Origin: Murinocardiopsis flavida | GTDB lineage: Bacteria; Actinomycetota; Actinomycetes; Streptosporangiales; Streptosporangiaceae | NCBI RefSeq assembly: GCF_003014485.1 | Contig: NZ_PYGA01000016.1 | Location: forward strand, 124,001-188,000 | DNA: 64,000 nt | Direction: 5' to 3' | Part shown: positions 14,797-22,713 of the stretch, in pieces | Layout: each line of letters opens with the position of its first letter | Numbering within the stretch: the stretch's first letter is position 1 | Notes under the pieces: generated by a model | The model's input: only the letters and a program-made list of their open reading frames with translations | Database searches by the model: none | Told to the model about the DNA's origin: nothing | Position numbers and translations under genes: made by a program

Positions 14797-15918
14797 ATGA
14801 CCGACCTCGGCCGCCAGAGCGCCATCGCCTACCGGGCGCGCGCCCACGGCCTCGACGCCCCCGGCGACGCCGCGACCGTCCTCGCCACCGGAGTCCAGGA
14901 CTACCCGCCCGGCCGCAGCGCCGGTGCCGCGCTGCGGCTGCGCGGCACCACCCCCGCCCGCACCGTCCTGCTGCACACCATGCGCGGCGCCCTGCACGTC
15001 CACGCCGAGTCCGACGCCGCGCTGCTCGCCGCGGCCCTGCGCATCGAGGACGGGCGCGAACCCGCCGCGGCGTCCATGGGCTCCTTCGGCACCGGCCTGG
15101 CCGCGGCCGGGACCGGGTTCGCAACGGCGCTGGACGCGGTCGCCGCGGCCATGCGCGCGGTCACCGCCGACGCCGTGCCGCGCACCAAGGGCGAGCTGAG
15201 CGGCGCCGTCACCCCCAGGGTCGACGCCGCGTTCGCGCCGTTCTGCCCGGGCTGCGGGGTCCACCATGTCCAGGACGCCCTGTTCCGCTACGCCACGCTC
15301 CAGGCCGGGCTGGGCGTGGAGGTCACCGCGCCGGCGCAGACGCACTACGTCGCGCTGGGCGCGCCGGGCGCCGCGGTGGGCCCGGCGGTGGGGCGCGACA
15401 CCGCCCGCGCGCACCTGGTGCGCCGCTTCCTGCGGGCGGCGGGCCCGGCGCGCCCGCCCCACCTGGCGGCGTGGCTGGCGCTGACCCCGGCCGCGGCGCG
15501 CACCTGGTGGGACCTTGTCGCCGACGAACTGGAACCGGTCGCCGTCGAGGGCGGCCGCTCCTTCGCGCACGCGGCCGACATCGGCGCGCTCACCGGCGCC
15601 GCCCCGGTGCGCGGGGTGCGGCTGCTGCCGCCCTGCGACCCGCTCACCGAGCTCGCCGACCGCGAGCTCGCCGTGCCCGATGCCGCGCACCGGCGCCAGG
15701 TGTGGCGCGCCGCCGGGGCGCCGGGGGTACTGCTGGTGGACGGCGAGGTGGCGGGGACCTGGCGCCAGCGCGCCACGAGGTCCCGGCTGGCGCTGACGCT
15801 GACCCCCTTCGCCCCGCTCGCCCCGAGTGTGGCCGCGGGCGCCGAACCCGACGCCCGCACCCTGGCGGCGTGCGCGGGCGCCGCCCGCGCCGAGGTGCGC
15901 GTGGCCGACCCGGCCTGA
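14797..15918 (+). CDS. Winged-helix DNA-binding (AlkZ/HTH_42) family protein
   Basis: A 373-residue protein preceded by GGAGGAGA. The layout fits the HTH_42 family of tandem winged-helix proteins that includes the AlkZ/YcaQ DNA glycosylases. It has an N-terminal helical part with HTMRGALHVHAESD, LAAALRIEDG; a central ...KGELSGAVTPRVDAAFAPFCPGCGVHHVQDALFRYATLQAGL block; and a C-terminal LLPPCDPLTELADRELAVPDAAHRRQVWRAAGAPGVLLVDGEVAGTWRQR. AlkZ removes interstrand crosslink or bulky lesions; whether this one does is unproven. Vertical, chromosomal gene just right of the element. Confidence 0.75.
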   Translation: MTDLGRQSAIAYRARAHGLDAPGDAATVLATGVQDYPPGRSAGAALRLRGTTPARTVLLHTMRGALHVHAESDAALLAAALRIEDGREPAAASMGSFGTGLAAAGTGFATALDAVAAAMRAVTADAVPRTKGELSGAVTPRVDAAFAPFCPGCGVHHVQDALFRYATLQAGLGVEVTAPAQTHYVALGAPGAAVGPAVGRDTARAHLVRRFLRAAGPARPPHLAAWLALTPAAARTWWDLVADELEPVAVEGGRSFAHAADIGALTGAAPVRGVRLLPPCDPLTELADRELAVPDAAHRRQVWRAAGAPGVLLVDGEVAGTWRQRATRSRLALTLTPFAPLAPSVAAGAEPDARTLAACAGAARAEVRVADPA

Positions 15919-15961
15919 ACCGCCGCCGGAGCGCGGGGCCAGGGCGCACCAAGGGCCGGGG

Positions 15962-16357
15962 TCAGTCGCCCACCGGGACGCGGGTGAACCCGGCGAGGCG
16001 CGGCACGGCGCGGGTACCGTCCGGCATCATCGCCCGGACGTCGGGGTCCAGGGTGCCGAACACCTCGAAGCCCTGCGACTCGCAGTGGTCCATGATCGGG
16101 CCGTTTCCGGGGTCGCGCGTCCGGACGTGCGTGCGGATGGAGGCGGAGTCGGCGTGGACCTGGATGCTGTGGGCGAGCATGCGGGGTTCGTCGATGTAGA
16201 TCTGCACCATGATCTGCGGTCCCTGCTCGTCCACGACCGCGACGGCCTTGCGGGCCTCCTCGCGGAACGCCTCCAGGTGCCCCTCGTAGATGCGCAGCGT
16301 GTTGTGGTAGACGATCACGTCGTTCTGAGTGCCGGATGTGTCGGCTGTGGTTCGCAT
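15962..16357 (-). CDS. ABM-like (quinol monooxygenase fold) protein, MerR-type promoter
   Basis: A 131-residue protein. The N-terminal half (VIVYHNTLRIYEGHLEAFREEARKAVAVVDEQGPQIMVQIYIDE) has the strand-helix pattern of dimeric alpha-beta barrel (antibiotic biosynthesis monooxygenase/YgiN) proteins. The C-terminal half adds HADSASIRTHVRTRDPG and a proline-rich tail. The gene starts at an ATG only 6 bases after a -10 hexamer, so its message is leaderless. The promoter has the 19-bp spacer and dyad of a MerR-regulated promoter, suggesting induction by a redox or chemical signal. Confidence 0.65.
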   Translation of the reverse strand: MRTTADTSGTQNDVIVYHNTLRIYEGHLEAFREEARKAVAVVDEQGPQIMVQIYIDEPRMLAHSIQVHADSASIRTHVRTRDPGNGPIMDHCESQGFEVFGTLDPDVRAMMPDGTRAVPRLAGFTRVPVGD

Positions 16358-16363
16358 GCGCCC

Positions 16364-16394
16364 ATCCTGATACTTCGACCTTACTTGAAGTCAA
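16364..16394 (-). promoter_or_regulatory. MerR-type promoter, leaderless
   Basis: Read on the minus strand: -35 TTGACT (16394-16389), a 19-bp spacer holding the dyad ACTTCAAG...GTCGAAGT, and -10 CAGGAT (16369-16364), then six bases and the ATG. A 19-bp spacer with a dyad starting at the -35 box is the hallmark of promoters activated by MerR-family proteins. Confidence 0.65.
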
Positions 16395-16482
16395 GGGGCG
16401 GGTCCGAGCCCGCCGCGCACACCCCGCCCCGACTCCGAACCACGGGCACCGGCGCACCCGCGTGGCCGCGCGGGCCGCCGGT

Positions 16483-16488
16483 TAGGCT
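16483..16488 (+). promoter_or_regulatory. -10 box of leaderless ATP-grasp gene
   Basis: TAGGCT lies 8 bases before the ATG at 16497, too close for a ribosome binding site; a leaderless mRNA is expected. Confidence 0.45.
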
Positions 16489-16496
16489 GTGCGGTC

Positions 16497-17366
16497 ATGG
16501 CCATGCCTGTCGTCGTCCCGGGCGACCCCCTCCGCCCCGCCCGCGCCGACCCGCACTTCCACGCCGAAGCCGACACCGCCCGCTCCCTGGGCGCCCCCGT
16601 CGCGCTGCTCGACCACGACGCGCTCCTCAACGGCCGCCCCCAGGACGCCGCGCGCCGCATCCCCGCCGGCCTCGGGCCGACCTGGTACCGCGGCTGGATG
16701 ATCCCCGCCCACCGCTACACCGAGCTCGCCGACACGCTCGCCGCCCGCGGCAGCCCGCTGAACGTCCCCGCCCCCGCCTACCGCAGCGCCCACGAACTCC
16801 CCGGCTGGTACCCGCACTTCACCGGGGCCACCCCCGCCAGCGCCTGGTGCGCGGCCGCACCCCACACGCCGCCCGGGCCCGAACGGCTCGCGGCGCTGGC
16901 GGCACCCCTGGGGCCCGGCCCCGGCATGGTCAAGGACTACGTGAAGTCGCGCAAGCACGAGTGGGACGACGCCTGCTACGTCCCCGACCTCGCCGACACC
17001 GCGACACTGCACCGGGTCGCCGCCCGCATGGTCCGCCTCCAGGGCGACGACCTGTGCGGCGGTGTCGTGGTGCGCGTCTTCGCCGACCTCACCGGCGCCG
17101 AGGTGCGCGTGTGGTGGATCCGCGGCCGCCCGGCGGCCGCGGGCGCCCACCCCGACACCCCCGAGCAGGCGCCCGCCCTCGCGACGGCCGCGACGGACGC
17201 GGTGGCACCGATGGTGCAGGCGCTGGGCCACCCCTTCGTCACCACCGACCTCGCCGCGAGCCCCGACGGCGCCTGGACCGTCGTGGAGGTCGGCGACGGC
17301 CAGGTCAGCGACCGCCCGGCGACGCTCGACCCCGCCGTTCTGCTCGCCCCGCTGCTCGGCGGGTGA
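16497..17366 (+). CDS. ATP-grasp domain protein
   Basis: A 289-residue protein resembling the DUF4343-type ATP-grasp enzymes common in actinomycetes. It has LGAPVALLDHDALLNG, GPTWYRGWMIPAHRYTELADTL, the lysine-bearing strand GMVKDYVKSRKHEWDDACYVPD and a terminal WTVVEVGDGQVSD with the acidic residues that bind Mg-ATP. ATP-grasp enzymes ligate a carboxylate to an amine or thiol; the substrates here are unknown. It stands alone, not next to a peptide precursor. Confidence 0.7.
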   Translation: MAMPVVVPGDPLRPARADPHFHAEADTARSLGAPVALLDHDALLNGRPQDAARRIPAGLGPTWYRGWMIPAHRYTELADTLAARGSPLNVPAPAYRSAHELPGWYPHFTGATPASAWCAAAPHTPPGPERLAALAAPLGPGPGMVKDYVKSRKHEWDDACYVPDLADTATLHRVAARMVRLQGDDLCGGVVVRVFADLTGAEVRVWWIRGRPAAAGAHPDTPEQAPALATAATDAVAPMVQALGHPFVTTDLAASPDGAWTVVEVGDGQVSDRPATLDPAVLLAPLLGG

Positions 17367-17517
17367 GGCGGCGCCGCGATGATCGTGGCCGGCGCGGCGC
17401 GGGCTCGCCGGGCAACCGCCCGGCCAGGCCGCGCCCCGCGGGCGCCCGGACCGGCCGCACCGCGTCCGCGTCGTCGGCGTCATTAGCCTGGGCCCCGCAC
17501 CCTTGGGAGGAGACCGC

Positions 17518-18360
17518 GTGAACACCGGCCCGCAGGCCCGCGAGGGCTACTACGAGCGCATCGACGAGCACCGCTACAAACCCACCGCCCACACCGGCGG
17601 CGGGTGGGACCCCACCGAGCAGCATTTCGGCCCGCTGGGCGGCCTCACCGCCCACGCCATCGACCGCCACCGGTCCCGGGCCACCGGCACTGACAGCGAC
17701 ACCGGTAGCGGCGGTAGCGGTAGCGGGAAGGCTCTCAGCCGCATCAGCTTCGACATCCTGGGCCGCCTCGCCCTCCAGGAGTGCCGGATCGAGGTGGAGA
17801 CGACCCGGCCCGGCCGCACCATCGAACTCGTCGAGGCCACCGTGCTCATCGCCGAGCGCCCCGTGGTCCGGGCCCGCGCCTGGTACCTCGCCACCGGCGA
17901 CACCGCGGCCGTTGAGGGCGGCGCCCCCGCCCCGCTCACCCCGCCCGCGCAGTGCCCCCTGTGGCCGATGACCTCGATGTGGCCCGGCGGCTACATCGCC
18001 TCCCTGGAGGTGCGCCCGCTCGACGCCCCCCGTCACGGACGCGCGACCGCGTGGATCCGCAGCCCGCTCGACCTCGTCGCCGGGGAGTCCGCCGGCCACG
18101 AAGCCGCCTACATCGCGCACGTGGACACCGCCAACGGCCTCGCCGCGCGCCAGCCGCCCGCGGAGTGGATGTTCCCCAACCTCGACCTGACCGTCCACCT
18201 GTACCGCCGGCCCGAGGGCCCGTGGACCGGGCTCGACACCACTGCCGTCTTCGGTCCGAACGGCCAGGGTTTGACCAGCACCGTCCTGCACGACGCAACC
18301 GGTCCGGTCGGGCAGGCCCAGCAGACCCTGACCGTCCGCCCCTCCCCCAACGGCCGGTAG
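17518..18360 (+). CDS. Acyl-CoA thioesterase family protein (double hot-dog)
   Basis: A 280-residue protein starting at a GTG preceded by GGGAGGAG at 17505-17512. The N-terminal hot-dog domain contains THTGGGWDPTEQHFGPLGGLTAHAIDRH and ISFDILGRLALQECRIEVETTRPGRTIELVEATV. The C-terminal one contains WIRSPLDLVAGESAGHEAAYIAHVDTANGLAARQPP and LDLTVHLYRRPEGPWTGLDTTAVFGPNGQGLTSTVLHD. The order matches TesB-like thioesterase-superfamily proteins. A Ser/Gly stretch (TDSDTGSGGSGSGK) forms a linker-like insertion. It probably hydrolyses acyl-CoA; the chain length is unknown. Confidence 0.8.
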   Translation: MNTGPQAREGYYERIDEHRYKPTAHTGGGWDPTEQHFGPLGGLTAHAIDRHRSRATGTDSDTGSGGSGSGKALSRISFDILGRLALQECRIEVETTRPGRTIELVEATVLIAERPVVRARAWYLATGDTAAVEGGAPAPLTPPAQCPLWPMTSMWPGGYIASLEVRPLDAPRHGRATAWIRSPLDLVAGESAGHEAAYIAHVDTANGLAARQPPAEWMFPNLDLTVHLYRRPEGPWTGLDTTAVFGPNGQGLTSTVLHDATGPVGQAQQTLTVRPSPNGR

Positions 18361-18432
18361 CTCGCCGCCGCGCCCTTTCGGCCACCGTTCCCGCTCACGG
18401 CGCCTGGACGCGCGTAGGCGGCACCAAAAGTG

Positions 18433-18455
18433 GTGCCAATCCCCACCATTGGCAC
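18433..18455. promoter_or_regulatory. Palindromic operator candidate
   Basis: GTGCCAAT and ATTGGCAC form perfect 8-bp arms around 7 bases. They end 6 bases before the putative start of the methyltransferase gene, a position suited to repression or to occlusion of its start. Confidence 0.5.
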
Positions 18456-18461
18456 GATTCC

Positions 18462-19730
18462 ATGGATGAGGGCCTCCCGATCGCGGGCGGGGTTTCGGCG
18501 TTCTCGGCGGCGCGGGGCCCGCGGTCCGGTCTTGTCCGCGGGCGGCCCACGTCGAGCCGGAGGGAAAGGGCGGCGACGACGGCGGCATGCCTCCCCCGGC
18601 GCCCCAGCGCGCCCACCTCCCCGGCCTGGCATCGCGCACTGCTGAACGTTGCGCGTGAACCGTTCGTCCCCGGCCACGTGTGGATGCTCGGCCGCGACGT
18701 CGAGGGCTGGCGTGATCTGCTGCCCAAGCAGCACGAGCGTGTCCAGGAAGCGATTCACGGCGACTTCGCCATCGTCACCCAGGTCGATGACGGCCACCCC
18801 GCCGGTGACGACGGGCGCGGCAAGCTCGCCACCAGCAGCATCTCCCAGCCCAGCATCGTGATGGCCATGCTCCACGCCCTGGACGCCGCCGATGGGCACA
18901 CCGTTCTGGAGATCGGTACCGGCACCGGCTGGAACGCCGCCCTGCTGTGCGAGCGTTTGGGCGACGCGCAGGTCACCTCCGTCGAGGTGGATCCCGAGGT
19001 CGCCCGGACCGCGCGAGCCCCCTTGGAGGGGCAGGGGTACAAGCCCGCGGTCATCACCGGCGACGGCGCGGCCGGCGTCGTGGACCGCGCACCCTATGAC
19101 CGGGTGCTGGCCACGGTCGCGGCCCACGAGGTGCCCTCCGCCTGGATCGCCCAGACGCGGCCGGGCGGAGTGGTCGTCACGCCGTGGGCAACGTGGTTCT
19201 CCCCCGGAGCGCTGCTGCGCCTGGTGGTCCACTGCGACGGGTCGGCCTCGGGCCGGTTCGTGGGCTACGCGCCGTTCATGATGCTGCGCGCCCAGCGCAG
19301 CGCCTCCCCGCTGGGCCACTGGCGCGACATCGTGAACGAGGACGACCCCGCCGCCCAGGCCGGGCGCACTCGGACCAACCCGCGGTGGATCGCCCACCGC
19401 GACGACGGCTGGCGCCTGGTCGCCGGCCACCTGGTGCCCGGCATCGACTTCGTCTCATTCGAGGCCAAGGACGACTCCGGCGAGGCCAGCGTGTTCGTCT
19501 ACGACCGCGGCGCCGGCTCGGGGTCCTGGGCGCTGGGCGAGTACGAGCCCGGGCGCGACGACTGGGAGACCAAGGTGTGCGGGTCCCGTGACCTGTGGGC
19601 CGAGATCGGGCGCGCTTGGGACGCCTGGCAGCGGGCCGGGCGTCCCGGTCGTGAACGGCTCGGGCTCACCGTCGCCGCCGCCGGCACCCAGGCGCTGTGG
19701 GCTGATGCTCCCGGCAACGTGCTCGGGTAG
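18462..19730 (+). CDS. PCMT-like SAM-dependent methyltransferase
   Basis: A 422-residue protein. After a poorly conserved Arg/Ser-rich N-terminus (about 1-60, start uncertain), it has WHRALLNVAREPFVPGHVWML and SSISQPSIVMAMLHALDAADGHTVLEIGTGTGWNAALLCERLG. These are the SAM-binding site and the isoaspartate methyltransferase-like motif, as in the PCMT superfamily and the actinomycete 'FxLD' and ATP-grasp peptide systems. VLATVAAHEVPSAWIAQTRPGGVVVTPW follows. The C-terminal 150 residues form an extra domain with TNPRWIAHRDDGWRLVAGHLVPGIDFVSFEA. No precursor peptide gene was found, so the substrate is unknown. Confidence 0.75.
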   Translation: MDEGLPIAGGVSAFSAARGPRSGLVRGRPTSSRRERAATTAACLPRRPSAPTSPAWHRALLNVAREPFVPGHVWMLGRDVEGWRDLLPKQHERVQEAIHGDFAIVTQVDDGHPAGDDGRGKLATSSISQPSIVMAMLHALDAADGHTVLEIGTGTGWNAALLCERLGDAQVTSVEVDPEVARTARAPLEGQGYKPAVITGDGAAGVVDRAPYDRVLATVAAHEVPSAWIAQTRPGGVVVTPWATWFSPGALLRLVVHCDGSASGRFVGYAPFMMLRAQRSASPLGHWRDIVNEDDPAAQAGRTRTNPRWIAHRDDGWRLVAGHLVPGIDFVSFEAKDDSGEASVFVYDRGAGSGSWALGEYEPGRDDWETKVCGSRDLWAEIGRAWDAWQRAGRPGRERLGLTVAAAGTQALWADAPGNVLG

Positions 19731-19766
19731 CCGGGCTCAACCGTCCTCGTCTGCGCGCCGAAGGGT

Positions 19767-20309
19767 TCAGCTGTGACGGAGCGGCAGCGACGCCCGCACC
19801 ACGTGAGCGACGACGGCGAGCACCGTCAGCACGATCCACGGCACCCCCTCGGGGGCGGTCTCCGCGATCCAGGCGGTCGCGGCCAGGACTAGCGCTCCCC
19901 CGCCGGTGACCGCTGCCGCGCGAGACGCGCGGCGGCTCGTGGCTTCGGGGTTCCTCCAGGCGGGGGCGACGTGCGCCGTCACGGCAATCACCGCGAGTAG
20001 CCCCCATGGGATTCCCGAGGGGGCGAATGCGGATGCCAAGGTCGCCGCGCCCATGCCCAGGGTCCACCAGACGACTGACTGCGCCACCCGCGCCGCCCTG
20101 CTGCCGGGCTGCTGGCTGAGGGCGGAGGCCCAACCGGTGGGTGCCGACGCGGGTGCGGGCTCGGCCGGGTCCGCCACCAGCGCGGGCACGCGGTCCATCA
20201 GCGACTCGGCGACCTGCGGGTCGTAGTCGGGGCCGAGGTCGCGGGCGACCGCCAGTGCCGCAGCGATGTCGTCGCGGATCTCCTCGTTGCGGCTGCGCTT
20301 GGTGTGCAC
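19767..20309 (-). CDS. Hypothetical membrane protein, 180 aa
   Basis: A cytosolic N-terminus of about 70 residues (EEIRDDIAAALAVARDLGPDYDPQVAESLMDRVPALV), then four hydrophobic segments in two helical pairs. Each pair ends with a similar motif: SGIPWGLLAVIAVTAHVAPAWR and EGVPWIVLTVLAVVAHVVRASL, suggesting an internal duplication. The N-terminus resembles the small cytosolic region of actinomycete membrane proteins that use it as an oligomerisation or regulatory part. Function unknown. Confidence 0.7.
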   Translation of the reverse strand: MHTKRSRNEEIRDDIAAALAVARDLGPDYDPQVAESLMDRVPALVADPAEPAPASAPTGWASALSQQPGSRAARVAQSVVWWTLGMGAATLASAFAPSGIPWGLLAVIAVTAHVAPAWRNPEATSRRASRAAAVTGGGALVLAATAWIAETAPEGVPWIVLTVLAVVAHVVRASLPLRHS

Positions 20310-20384
20310 GGTTCTGCTCCGTGGTGGTAGGGGGCGGGTTTCGGGGACGGCGCCGGGTTCGGCGCCGGAGGGAGCGGGGCGCTG

Positions 20385-21440
20385 TCACTCACCCGCGAGC
20401 TCAAGGGTGACACCCAGCAGCCGACGCGTTTCGGTGACGGGAAATCCCTTGCGGTGGGCGAACCCGTCGGCCCCGGTCGTCTCCCTGACCGCGTCGTGCC
20501 AGTAGGCGACGTGCGGCGAGTGGTGTCCGCGCAGTTCCTCCTGCCCGGTGACGAACCGCTCCAATGCGGTGCGCCAGACCGAGGGTTCCTGGGCGAGGAA
20601 CTCCCTGGCGGCCAGGTCCAGGCGGCTGCACGCGGCGTCGACCGCGCCGGTGCCGAAATCCCCCGGTTTCCTGGCCACGACGCCGCGACGCTCGGGCAGT
20701 GCGTTCTCGTCGGGAGCGAGGGAGGGATCGTCATGCAGGAGGCAGGCGTAGACGAGGGCCAGGAATCCGGCGACGCGCCGGTGGTGGCGCGAGGACACGT
20801 TCTCATAGCGGTCGATGAGGTTCCACGCGCGGCCCTCGGGCACCCGCGCGGCCTGCTGGGCCCGGTGCCCGCTGCGATCGACGGTGGCGTCCAGCGCGGC
20901 GGAGACGCGCCGGTCGTGCGGGACACGGGGGTCGGTGACGGGATCACTGACGTGTTCGAGCCAGGCGTCCAGGCCCGCGGCCCGGACGCCCGGGTGGACG
21001 CGGGCCGGGTGCGCGGAGCGGTGATCGCGCCATCGGGCCTCGGCCGGCCCCCACCGGGTGTGGGCGCTCTGGCGGGACATGTGGGCGTGGGCACCGATGT
21101 CCTCCCAGGACACGCCGCGGCAGCGGGCGGCCACCACGGCGTCATCGACGGTGGCCGCGGCGACGTCGGCGAGTTCGAGGGCGTCGGTCACCAGGGCTGC
21201 GGGGTGGCGTTCGCGGTCGGCCCAGGTCTGGGCCAGGTGGATCGCCTGCCAGGCGAGTCGGCTGGAACGGCCGGAGAGCATGAGCCGGGCGTGGTCGGCT
21301 TCGGTGAACGCCTCGATCTCGATGTCGGGCAGGGCCGAGCGCCACGCTCCTTCAAGGGCGGACGGGCGAACGGGGTAACCGCCCTTGGGCCGGTCATCTT
21401 CATCGGGGAGGCCGTCGGCGGCGGAAGGAGCGCTGTCCAT
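20385..21440 (-). CDS. Hypothetical protein with HTH-like segment, 351 aa
   Basis: A 351-residue soluble helical protein. Residues about 105-135 (VVAARCRGVSWEDIGAHAHMSRQSAHTRW) look like a helix-turn-helix of the type found in actinomycete replication- or element-associated regulators. The C-terminal half (DRYENVSSRHHRRVAGFLALVYACLLHDDPSL) is helical without recognised family. The start at 21440 is supported by a near-consensus promoter that places transcription at the ATG itself. Likely a regulator, by inference only. Confidence 0.6.
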   Translation of the reverse strand: MDSAPSAADGLPDEDDRPKGGYPVRPSALEGAWRSALPDIEIEAFTEADHARLMLSGRSSRLAWQAIHLAQTWADRERHPAALVTDALELADVAAATVDDAVVAARCRGVSWEDIGAHAHMSRQSAHTRWGPAEARWRDHRSAHPARVHPGVRAAGLDAWLEHVSDPVTDPRVPHDRRVSAALDATVDRSGHRAQQAARVPEGRAWNLIDRYENVSSRHHRRVAGFLALVYACLLHDDPSLAPDENALPERRGVVARKPGDFGTGAVDAACSRLDLAAREFLAQEPSVWRTALERFVTGQEELRGHHSPHVAYWHDAVRETTGADGFAHRKGFPVTETRRLLGVTLELAGE

Positions 21441-21446
21441 TACGTC

Positions 21447-21475
21447 ATACTACGGTTGACATGATTGTTGTCAAC
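21447..21475 (-). promoter_or_regulatory. Near-consensus leaderless promoter with operator dyad
   Basis: On the minus strand: TTGACA, a 16-bp spacer and TAGTAT, then GACGTA and the ATG. The inverted repeat GTTGACA-N7-TGTCAAC (21455-21461/21469-21475) covers the -35 region, so a dimeric repressor probably binds here. Confidence 0.7.
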
Positions 21476-21645
21476 TACATCCTGACGAGGTCCGTGTGCG
21501 GCGCGCGGCACGGCCGCCCAGCGGACGGGCCGACCCTGAAAAGCCGAGAACCCCACCCGGGGGTGCGGGAACCGCTTCGTCATGATCGGCGAACGTCGTC
21601 ATCAGGGGCCACGGTGGGGTCAATAGCGCGGCCTCCGCCGCACCC

Positions 21646-21676
21646 TTGACCTCAATCCAACTTGAGGTGCGAGGGT
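21646..21676 (+). promoter_or_regulatory. SoxR/MerR-type operator-promoter
   Basis: TTGACC (21646-21651), a 19-bp spacer and GAGGGT (21671-21676). The spacer carries the dyad ACCTCAA-N6-TTGAGGT (21649-21655/21662-21668), closely matching the known SoxR box. The ATG follows six bases after the -10, giving a leaderless message. Confidence 0.8.
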
Positions 21677-21682
21677 GGGCCC

Positions 21683-22600
21683 ATGCCTACGATCAAGATC
21701 GGCACCGGCCCGCCCATGGCCATGGACGAACGGGCCGCCGCCGATGCCCCCGCGCCCGCAGACGCAGCACGCCTGATCGAGGAATCGGGACTGGAATCCC
21801 TCTGGGTGCCCGACCTGCTCATCGGCGACGGCACCCCCGCGCTGGAACCCGCCCTGACCCTCGCCGCCGCGGCGGCGGCCACCGAACGGGTGAAGATCGG
21901 GTTCAGCGTGCTCGTCGTCCCCCTGCGTCCCGCGCCCTGGCTGGCCGCCCAGGTCGCCACGCTCCAGCACCTCTCCGGCGACCGGCTGCTGCTCGGCGTG
22001 GGATCCGGCGGATTTCCCGACGCCCCGTTCTGGCAGGCCCTCGGAGTCCCAGCGAAAGGACGCGGCCGCGCCACCGACGCCGCCCTGGCCATGCTGCCCG
22101 ACCTGCTCGCGGGCCGGCCCGTCACCGTCGCCGACGGGGCACCGCCCCTCACCCTCGCACCACCCGCCGCGCTGCCACCCGTCCTGGTCGGCGGCTCCGA
22201 ACACGCCTTCACCCGGGTCCTCGACCACGGCCACGGCTGGTTCCCCTCCCTCATCTCCCCGGCTGACCTGGCGCCCGCCGCCGCACGCCTGCGGGAGCGG
22301 GCCGCCGAACGCGGCCAGGCCCCGCCCACCGTCACCGTGGGCGGACACCTCGCCCTGGGCACCGGTCCCGACGCCCGCGCCGCCCACGACGCACTGGTGC
22401 GCATGCTCGTCGCCGACTTCGCCATGGCACCGGAGGCGGCGGAGCACGTCCCGATGACCGCCCGCACCCCCGCGGAACTCGCCGACATCTACGCCGCCTA
22501 CCAGGACGCCGGAGCCGACCGCGTCGTCGCAGGAGCCGACAACGGGGACTGGCGGACCCAACTCGACTTCATCGCCGAGGCCCGCGCCCTCCTGGCCTGA
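21683..22600 (+). CDS. LLM-class flavin-dependent oxidoreductase
   Basis: A 305-residue TIM-barrel luciferase-like protein: KIGTGPPMAMDE at the N-terminus; ARLIEESGLESLWVPDLLIGDGTPALEPALTLAAAAAATERVKIGFSVLVVPLRPAPWLAAQVATLQHLSGDRLLLGVGSGG is the classic LLM core. GHGWFPSLISPADLAPAAARL follows. Such enzymes use FMN or F420. The SoxR-type operator implies induction by redox-cycling compounds, so a role in detoxifying quinones or secondary metabolites is plausible. In streptomycetes SoxR does control oxidoreductase genes. Confidence 0.88.
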   Translation: MPTIKIGTGPPMAMDERAAADAPAPADAARLIEESGLESLWVPDLLIGDGTPALEPALTLAAAAAATERVKIGFSVLVVPLRPAPWLAAQVATLQHLSGDRLLLGVGSGGFPDAPFWQALGVPAKGRGRATDAALAMLPDLLAGRPVTVADGAPPLTLAPPAALPPVLVGGSEHAFTRVLDHGHGWFPSLISPADLAPAAARLRERAAERGQAPPTVTVGGHLALGTGPDARAAHDALVRMLVADFAMAPEAAEHVPMTARTPAELADIYAAYQDAGADRVVAGADNGDWRTQLDFIAEARALLA

Positions 22601-22649
22601 GCACCCCGCCCTCCTAGCAGTGGATCTCCGGCCTGCGGCTTTCCGGAGA

Positions 22650-22690
22650 CTGTCGGGGTGCGGGCTCCGGCGCGGTGCTTCGCAGGCCGG
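22650..22690 (+). repeat. Diverged third copy of intergenic repeat
   Basis: GGTGCGGG, CTCCGGCGCGGTGCTTCGCA align with the end of the 37-bp repeat and its flank at 14530-14560. It lies between convergent genes. Confidence 0.5.
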
Positions 22691-22713
22691 TGCGTCCGGC
22701 GCCGTCCCGGGGT

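Noticed and set aside
16497-19730. ATP-grasp protein plus methyltransferase as an ATP-grasp RiPP cluster
   Set aside because: The genes are separated by a thioesterase, the ATP-grasp protein is of the DUF4343-like type rather than a peptide maturase, and there is no precursor peptide.
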